This document shows positions 5,946-9,249 of a DNA stretch of 9,249 bases, one piece after another. The position numbers and the translations under genes were made by a program. The DNA comes from an uncultured Clostridia bacterium (GTDB taxonomy: Bacteria > Bacillota_A > Clostridia > TANB77 > CAG-508). Under the pieces are notes generated by a model. The model was given only the letters and a program-made list of their open reading frames with translations, was not told the origin of the DNA and made no database searches. Within the stretch, counting starts at the first letter, position 1; each line of letters opens with the position of its first letter. The stretch is from NCBI GenBank assembly GCA_947594095.1, contig CANQEA010000050.1:1-9249 (forward strand), written 5' to 3'.

Positions 5946-5963
5946 TAAATAAATAAAGTATTT
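5938..5963 (+). repeat. Perfect inverted repeat between the sigma-F -10 and the spoIIQ ribosome binding site
   Basis: Arms 5938-5947 and 5954-5963 are perfectly complementary over 10 bp with a 6-nt centre. The left arm overlaps the -10 and the right arm abuts AAGGAGG (5964-5970). A transcript starting near 5951 would contain only the right arm, so any role is more likely at the DNA level or in read-through RNA from spoIID. Confidence 0.5.
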
Positions 5964-5975
5964 AAGGAGGATTAT

Positions 5976-6809
5976 ATGAGAAGAAATTCAAGAAAACGTG
6001 AACCAAAATCACTAAGTGATAAAATTATTTTATATTGTGGAATAGGAGTAGTGATACTCTCAATTATTGTTATAGGATTATTATTATATAGTAGAAATTT
6101 AAGTGAAGACGTAAGAAATGGCACAATGAGTCTAGAAGATATGGCAAGTATATTAGAAGAAAACTCAAATACTACTGAAAGTGCAAGTACAGAAATAGGG
6201 AAAACTGTTGAAGAATCTGAAAAAGAAGAGGAAAGTAAAAATGAAACTCAAAATAGTACATCAAATTCAGCATCTAGTAAAACTAAAAATATAAATGTTA
6301 ATAGTAGTAGCAATCCAATAACAAATAATAATAAAAATTCACAAAATATCAATAGTACAGAAAGCAAAACAGTTCAAACTAATACAGAGGAAGCAAAACA
6401 AGAATTAAGTTTTATAAAACCAGTTGAAGGCGATGTAGTTAGAGAATATGCAAAAGATAATTTATTATATTCTGAAACTTTAAAAGAGTGGGTTACTCAT
6501 ACAGGAATAGATATAAAAGCAGAAAAGACAACAGTTGTTAAAGCAGCTGAAAAGGGTACAGTTAAAACTATTAAAAATGATCCAAGATATGGATTAACAA
6601 TAGTAATAGATCACGGAGATGGCATGCAAACAGTTTATTCTAATTTGTTAACATCAGAGTTTGTAGTAGAAGGAGAAAATGTTGAAAAGGGACAAACAAT
6701 TGGAACTGTGGGAAATACTGCTGTGTTTGAAATAGCAGATGAACCACATTTACATTTTGAAATATTAAAGAATTCAATAGCACAAGATCCAAGTATATAT
6801 ATAAAATAA
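5976..6809 (+). CDS. spoIIQ: Stage II sporulation protein Q, LytM/M23 domain protein
   Basis: SpoIIQ sits in the forespore membrane and joins SpoIIIAH across the intermembrane space to form the channel needed for engulfment and later forespore gene expression. The 277-residue protein has a basic N-terminus, one membrane helix (residues 17-38), a long Ser/Asn/Glu-rich low-complexity linker (about 61-140) and a C-terminal LytM domain (about 144-277). His175 and Asp179 (HTGID) and His258 and His260 (HLH) preserve the zinc-site motifs. B. subtilis SpoIIQ has lost this site while C. difficile SpoIIQ keeps it, so this is the clostridial type and may be an active endopeptidase. AAGGAGG (5964-5970) lies 5 nt before ATG 5976. 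A sigma-F promoter precedes it; spoIID is 69 nt upstream. Confidence 0.93.
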   Translation: MRRNSRKREPKSLSDKIILYCGIGVVILSIIVIGLLLYSRNLSEDVRNGTMSLEDMASILEENSNTTESASTEIGKTVEESEKEEESKNETQNSTSNSASSKTKNINVNSSSNPITNNNKNSQNINSTESKTVQTNTEEAKQELSFIKPVEGDVVREYAKDNLLYSETLKEWVTHTGIDIKAEKTTVVKAAEKGTVKTIKNDPRYGLTIVIDHGDGMQTVYSNLLTSEFVVEGENVEKGQTIGTVGNTAVFEIADEPHLHFEILKNSIAQDPSIYIK

Positions 6810-6811
6810 AT

Positions 6812-6863
6812 ATTGTGACAATGTCGCTATTTTGGACGTTTCCATTTGCGATATTGTCACAAT
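6812..6863. terminator. Long hairpin between convergent spoIIQ and DUF1064 genes
   Basis: A 16-bp stem with one G-U pair (6812-6827 with 6848-6863) surrounds a 20-nt loop that contains a further 4-bp TGGA/TCCA hairpin. It starts 2 nt after the spoIIQ stop and ends 5 nt before the stop of the minus-strand gene, as expected of a bidirectional terminator. The T-rich flank is better for minus-strand transcripts. Confidence 0.7.
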
Positions 6864-6868
6864 TTACT

Positions 6869-7222
6869 CTATTCAATTTCAGTTATAGTTAAATTAAATT
6901 TATCTTCAAAGACTTTTTTCTTTGCAATATATTCTTTTGTTTTATATCCTTTAACATCAATTATTTCAGTTGTATTATCTTTATTAAAAACTATAAAATC
7001 AGCTTTATATTTTAACCCTGGTGCAAGCATAAAAGTTGGTTGTAGGCAAAATCCATTAATTTGTTTTGCCTGAAGTTTAAGTTTTAATTCACAATAATAA
7101 TTTGCCTCTTTTTGACTGTCAAAAGTATGGCCATCTATTGAGACCTTATTTGACCTATATTTTGGACCTTTTTTAGGTTGATTTATAAAATCTTTATAAT
7201 CATTTATACTCCATTTTTCCAT
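6869..7222 (-). CDS. DUF1064 protein, phage-type PD-(D/E)XK nuclease fold
   Basis: This 117-residue protein resembles DUF1064 proteins, which are mostly encoded by phages and prophages of Gram-positive bacteria. Motifs are YRSNKVSIDG, FDSQKEANYY (Glu39), KYKADF (Asp75) and IIDVKGYKT (Asp89-x-Lys91), the order expected of a PD-(D/E)XK nuclease core. The substrate is not known from sequence. No other phage gene is present, so it is an isolated remnant or a domesticated gene. ATG 7222 has no ribosome binding site next to it. The nearest good one, AAAGGAG on the minus strand near 7266-7272, serves an ATG at 7261 that is in the same frame but meets a stop after three codons. Translation may depend on reinitiation, or the gene may be poorly expressed. 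It converges on spoIIQ. Confidence 0.82.
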   Translation of the reverse strand: MEKWSINDYKDFINQPKKGPKYRSNKVSIDGHTFDSQKEANYYCELKLKLQAKQINGFCLQPTFMLAPGLKYKADFIVFNKDNTTEIIDVKGYKTKEYIAKKKVFEDKFNLTITEIE

Positions 7223-7376
7223 TTTGATTTTTATGATATATTTAATAAATTAAATAATCATACACTCCTTTCTAGTTTGTTCTTATAATATTTATAATTC
7301 AATTATTAAATCTTGTTTCATGATAACACATTATATTTAATTTGGCAATTACTTTTTTCTTCAAATAAAGAAAAAA

Positions 7377-7395
7377 ATGTCGAATTTTGCGATGA
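7377..7395 (+). promoter_or_regulatory. Spo0A-like box and TGCGATGA box upstream of the orphan promoter
   Basis: ATGTCGAA (7377-7384) matches the Spo0A box at 7 of 8 positions. TGCGATGA (7388-7395) starts 10 bp after the TGTCGAA core and ends 27 bp before the -35, the same distance as in front of spoVS. Confidence 0.4.
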
Positions 7396-7422
7396 AAAGT
7401 TACATAAAATAAACAAAAATTA

Positions 7423-7451
7423 TTGACAAAAAATATATGTGATTTTATAAT
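7423..7451 (+). promoter_or_regulatory. Consensus sigma-A promoter reading into an orphan region
   Basis: TTGACA (7423-7428) and TATAAT (7446-7451) are both perfect hexamers with the optimal 17-bp spacing, making this the strongest promoter by sequence in the window. Transcription should start near 7458 on the plus strand, yet no recognisable gene follows before the hairpin at 7729-7775. Confidence 0.8.
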
Positions 7452-7457
7452 AAGGAT

Positions 7458-7782
7458 ATACTTTCAAACTTTTTAATTCAAAAGATTTTATTCAAAAATC
7501 ATAAAAATTAAAATCGATAAAATCAATAAAAATTTAATAATCCCGCAAAAAATTATTTTTGCATTTACCCAAGAAAAACATAAAAATTATAATAAAAATA
7601 GAGGTGATGCCTATCGAAAAGTAGTATAATAGCAATATTCTTTACGTAACAGAGGAATAAGTAAAACAATGTTTAAATTAAAGAGTTTGAAAGAAAAGTA
7701 TATTTTATACATTACAAATGTTATAAAAATGCGACATATAAATATTCTATATTTTCGAATAATTATATGTCGCATATATTAA
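7458..7782 (+). other. Predicted orphan transcript, possible small RNA or small-protein mRNA
   Basis: This plus-strand segment runs from the consensus promoter to the hairpin at 7729-7775. It contains a 7-bp GCAAAAA/TTTTTGC hairpin (about 7545-7562) and a GAGGTG (7601-7606) abutting an ATG that opens only a 5-codon frame. A 37-codon frame (7669-7782) has AGAGGA 12 nt upstream. That frame is Lys/Ile-rich and runs through both arms of the terminator hairpin, so it is not convincing as a gene. The rest of 7223-7422 holds only AT-rich sequence and the upstream boxes. Confidence 0.35.
7729..7775 (-). terminator. Hairpin terminator of the 49-residue minus-strand gene, perhaps bidirectional
   Basis: A 19-position stem with one A-A mismatch (7729-7747 with 7757-7775) and a 9-nt loop lies just past the stop of the minus-strand gene. 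Reading on the minus strand it is followed by a U-run (complement of 7725-7729 A-run). It could also end the plus-strand orphan transcript. Confidence 0.75.
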
Positions 7783-7928
7783 TATAGTTTTAATGTATCT
7801 TCAATTATATCAACAACTGGTAGTAAATCTTCAGTATCAGTTTTTATGTAAAAAATAGGAGAAATATTATCAGATGTTTTATAAACCGATATATTAATTT
7901 GTCCACACTCTTCTAACGGAACTTCCAT
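7779..7928 (-). CDS. Small 49-residue protein of unknown function
   Basis: The family was not recognised. The frame starts at ATG 7928 on the minus strand, 10 nt after a strong AAGGAGG (7939-7945), and ends in TAA at 7779-7781. The protein is acidic, begins MEVPLEECGQINISVYKT and ends with a short amphipathic stretch (DLLPVVDIIEDTLKLY). It has one Cys at residue 8, and no signal peptide or membrane helix. A complete transcription unit supports it as real: a promoter at 7959-7986 and a hairpin terminator at 7729-7775. No neighbour suggests a role. Confidence 0.7.
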   Translation of the reverse strand: MEVPLEECGQINISVYKTSDNISPIFYIKTDTEDLLPVVDIIEDTLKLY

Positions 7929-7958
7929 CTTTAGTTCGCCTCCTTTTTAAGTGTTAGG

Positions 7959-7986
7959 TTTATAACATAGCAAAAAGAGTTGTAAA
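7959..7986 (-). promoter_or_regulatory. Sigma-A promoter of the small minus-strand gene
   Basis: On the minus strand, TTTACA (complement of 7981-7986) and TATAAA (complement of 7959-7964) are 16 bp apart, with a TGn extension before the -10. The predicted start is near 7952, giving a short leader before the AAGGAGG. Confidence 0.6.
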
Positions 7987-8107
7987 ATATGTCAAAATTT
8001 TATAAAACTATACAAAAATTATATAAAAAAGGAAAAATTTTACATTTTTAAAACGAATTAATTAAACAATTTAGAAATTAAAACTTTGGAAATTTTTTAA
8101 AAAGTAC

Positions 8108-8136
8108 TTGCATATTTTAGATAATGACTGTATAAT
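8108..8136 (+). promoter_or_regulatory. Promoter of tRNA-Trp
   Basis: A perfect TATAAT (8131-8136) lies 17 bp after TTGCAT (8108-8113), which matches the -35 at only three positions. The start would be near 8143, about 24 nt before the mature tRNA. Confidence 0.55.
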
Positions 8137-8166
8137 AAATATTAGTTGGATTTTCTATAAGAAAAT

Positions 8167-8241
8167 AGGGGTATAGTGTTAATGGTAGCACATCGGTCTC
8201 CAAAACCGCCTGTGAGGGTTCGAGTCCTTCTACCCCTGCCA
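8167..8241 (+). tRNA. trnW: tRNA-Trp, anticodon CCA
   Basis: The 75-nt sequence folds as a complete cloverleaf. The 7-bp acceptor AGGGGTA (8167-8173) pairs with TACCCCT (8231-8237). There is a 4-bp D-stem, an anticodon loop CTCCAAA with anticodon CCA, and a T-arm with loop TTCGAGT. G73 and the 3' CCA are encoded. The anticodon stem has a T-C mismatch at position 27-43. It is a single tRNA gene with its own promoter and terminator. Confidence 0.96.
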
Positions 8242-8248
8242 AAAAAGT

Positions 8249-8289
8249 TGGGGGAAATTTGTGATGCATATAAATTTTCTCCATTTTTT
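8249..8289 (+). terminator. Rho-independent terminator of tRNA-Trp
   Basis: A 12-bp stem with two G-U pairs (8249-8260 with 8272-8283) and an 11-nt loop is followed by six T residues (8284-8289). Confidence 0.85.
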
Positions 8290-8347
8290 ATTGTAAAAAC
8301 TATATTACTTTGTAATAAATTTATTTTGTAAAGGAAGTGATTATTTT

Positions 8348-8930
8348 ATAAAAAAATTACTATATTTAAATATCATTATAATTATCTTAACTTTATTTAT
8401 ATCAATTTTTTTTATTCCTGTGATTTCATCAGGAAATTTGAGTTTAGGAGATTCGTTTAATTCTGAAATTTTTCCATTAAACCCAGATGGATTTATATGG
8501 CCGTTACCACGGATATAATCAAATAAGTTCATATTTTGGCAAGAGAAACGCACCTACATCTGGAGCATCATCCTCACATTCTGGAATTGATATACCTGCA
8601 CCACAAGGTACAAGATTTATTGCAGTGGCAGATGGTGTAATTACATTTAGGCAGTTTTTAGGAGCAGGTGGGTATACAATTACACTTTCATTTGATAACT
8701 TTAGAGTAAGTTATTGTCGCTGTGATCCAAATTTTATAGTAAATGTAGGAGATGAGGTAAAACAAGGGCAAGTAATTGGACAAGTGGGGCCTAAATATGT
8801 ATATGGAGTTAAAGGAAATCAATACAAAGATTCAAATGGTCTGCCAACAAATGGGGCGACAACAGGGTGTCATTTACACTTGGGTGTGAGAATTGATGGT
8901 AAGTATCAAAATCCATTAGACTTTTTTTAA
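8348..8930 (+). pseudogene. M23 (LytM) peptidase gene with frameshift and lost start codon
   Basis: Two frames together encode one secreted or anchored M23 metallopeptidase of about 193 residues. Frame 1 (from 8348) gives KKLLYLN followed by a hydrophobic signal or anchor segment (to about residue 26), a spacer and DGFIWPLP (ending 8509). Frame 2 (from 8511) continues GYNQISSYFGKRNAPTSG and the peptidase domain to TAA 8928-8930. One extra base, C8510, separates them; omitting it restores WPLPGYNQISSYFG, the usual start of such domains. The zinc motifs HSGID and HLH are intact. The first codon at the right distance from AAAGGAAGTG (8330-8339) is ATA at 8348, where ATG is expected; no in-frame ATG, GTG or TTG lies between. 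The ATG at 8487 in frame 2 has no ribosome binding site and would lack the signal segment. Either this is a young pseudogene or the sequence contains an error. Confidence 0.8.
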
Positions 8931-8967
8931 AAATATCAAATTATATTAAACTATAATAATTTTAATA

Positions 8968-8983
8968 GAAATAAGCTTATTTC
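8968..8983. repeat. 16-bp perfect palindrome before the era promoter
   Basis: GAAATAAGCTTATTTC is a perfect palindrome whose right end is 3 bp before the era -35 (8986). It could be an operator or, as RNA, a weak hairpin after the M23 gene; no U-tract follows. Confidence 0.4.
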
Positions 8984-8985
8984 AA

Positions 8986-9014
8986 TTGATAAATTAAAGA
9001 AAATGATATATAAT
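8986..9014 (+). promoter_or_regulatory. Sigma-A promoter of era
   Basis: TTGATA (8986-8991) and a perfect TATAAT (9009-9014) are separated by 17 bp. Transcription should start near 9021, leaving a leader of about 26 nt that contains the ribosome binding site. Confidence 0.75.
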
Positions 9015-9046
9015 AGAAACGAATTAAGGAAAGGATGAATATAAAA

Positions 9047-9249
9047 ATGACAGAGTTCAAGTCAGGGTTTGTAAGTCTAATTGGTAGAACAAATGTAGGT
9101 AAGTCAACATTATTAAATTTGCTTGTTGGAGAAAAGGTTGCTGCAATTGCAAATAAAGTACAAACAACAAGGACTGCAATTAGAGGAATAGTAAATAGAG
9201 AAAATTCACAAATTATTTTTGTAGATACACCAGGAATACATAAGCCTAA
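9047..9249 (+). CDS. era: GTPase Era, 5' part only
   Basis: Era is an essential GTPase that binds the 3' end of 16S rRNA and helps mature the 30S subunit. Sixty-seven residues are visible before the window ends; the full protein is normally about 300. G1 is GRTNVGKST (residues 13-21), the G2 region is QTTRT (residues 39-43) and G3 is VDTPGIHKP (residues 59-67), a combination specific to Era. The G4/G5 motifs and the KH domain lie beyond the edge. ATG 9047 was chosen because AAAGGA (9030-9035) is 11 nt upstream. An in-frame ATG at 9035 has AAGGA only 4 nt upstream and would add four residues. Confidence 0.95.
   Translation, partial: MTEFKSGFVSLIGRTNVGKSTLLNLLVGEKVAAIANKVQTTRTAIRGIVNRENSQIIFVDTPGIHKP

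Noticed and set aside
6640..6876. Minus-strand frame over the end of spoIIQ and the hairpin
   Set aside because: It overlaps the conserved LytM domain codons of spoIIQ and the terminator, and resembles no family.
6846..7073. Plus-strand frame over the DUF1064 gene
   Set aside because: It is antisense to a recognisable nuclease-fold protein and lacks a proper ribosome binding site.
7601..7624. GAGGTGATGCC followed by a 5-codon frame, similar to leaders of small holin-like toxins
   Set aside because: The downstream codons do not encode a hydrophobic peptide and the ATG abuts the GAGGTG with no spacing.
7669..7782. 37-codon plus-strand frame MFKLKSLKEKYILY and onward
   Set aside because: It has only a weak, distant AGAGGA site and is read through both arms of a near-perfect terminator hairpin, so the frame is probably accidental; kept only as part of the orphan transcript.
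8341..8553. Minus-strand frame across the start of the M23 gene
   Set aside because: It is antisense to a recognisable signal segment and peptidase start; no ribosome binding site or homology was evident.
1..9249. CRISPR arrays, insertion sequences and tRNA-linked attachment sites
   Set aside because: No regularly spaced repeats, transposase frames or duplicated tRNA-Trp 3' end were seen.

Overview
The window is very AT-rich and looks like a chromosomal segment of an endospore-forming, low-GC Gram-positive bacterium of the class Clostridia. The evidence is a spoIIA operon encoding the anti-anti-sigma factor, the anti-sigma factor and sigma-F, together with spoIID, spoIIQ and spoVS, strong AAGGAGG-type ribosome binding sites, TTGACA/TATAAT-like promoters and U-tract terminators. 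SpoIID and SpoIIQ carry the features expected of clostridial rather than Bacillus versions (zinc-ligand His/Cys/Cys spacing; intact LytM zinc motifs). The genus cannot be fixed from the sequence alone.

Layout. (1) 1-483 is the 3' part of a Prx6-type peroxiredoxin, followed by two related hairpins. (2) 599-1801 is an AAA_14/DUF4143 ATPase with its own promoter, followed by a small Cys-rich DUF1540 protein (1892-2059) and a terminator. (3) spoVS (2301-2564) stands alone with a promoter, an upstream Spo0A-like box and a terminator. (4) 2565-3198 has no protein gene. It holds a probable structured small RNA (about 2697-3043) with its own extended -10 promoter, self-pairing ends and terminator, then Spo0A boxes and the spoIIA promoter region. 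(5) 3199-4828 is spoIIAA-spoIIAB-sigF, followed by spoIID (4899-5906) and spoIIQ (5976-6809). A full match to the sigma-F promoter consensus precedes spoIIQ. (6) 6869-7222 (minus strand) is a lone phage-type DUF1064 nuclease-fold gene, converging on spoIIQ across a long hairpin. (7) 7223-8166 is an orphan region with a consensus sigma-A promoter that reads into no convincing ORF, and a 49-residue minus-strand gene with its own promoter and terminator. (8) 8167-8241 is tRNA-Trp, 8348-8930 is an M23 peptidase gene broken by a frameshift and lacking a normal start codon, and 9047-9249 is the start of era.

How the genes work together. Spo0A~P presumably turns on spoIIA. SpoIIAB holds sigma-F inactive until SpoIIAA releases it in the forespore. 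Sigma-F then transcribes spoIIQ, whose product forms the forespore side of the engulfment channel, while SpoIID cuts septal peptidoglycan from the mother-cell side. Early compartment control and the engulfment machinery are therefore encoded side by side. The most unusual items are the candidate RNA at 2697-3043, the spacing of upstream boxes shared by the spoVS promoter and the orphan promoter at 7423, and the doubly damaged but domain-intact M23 gene.
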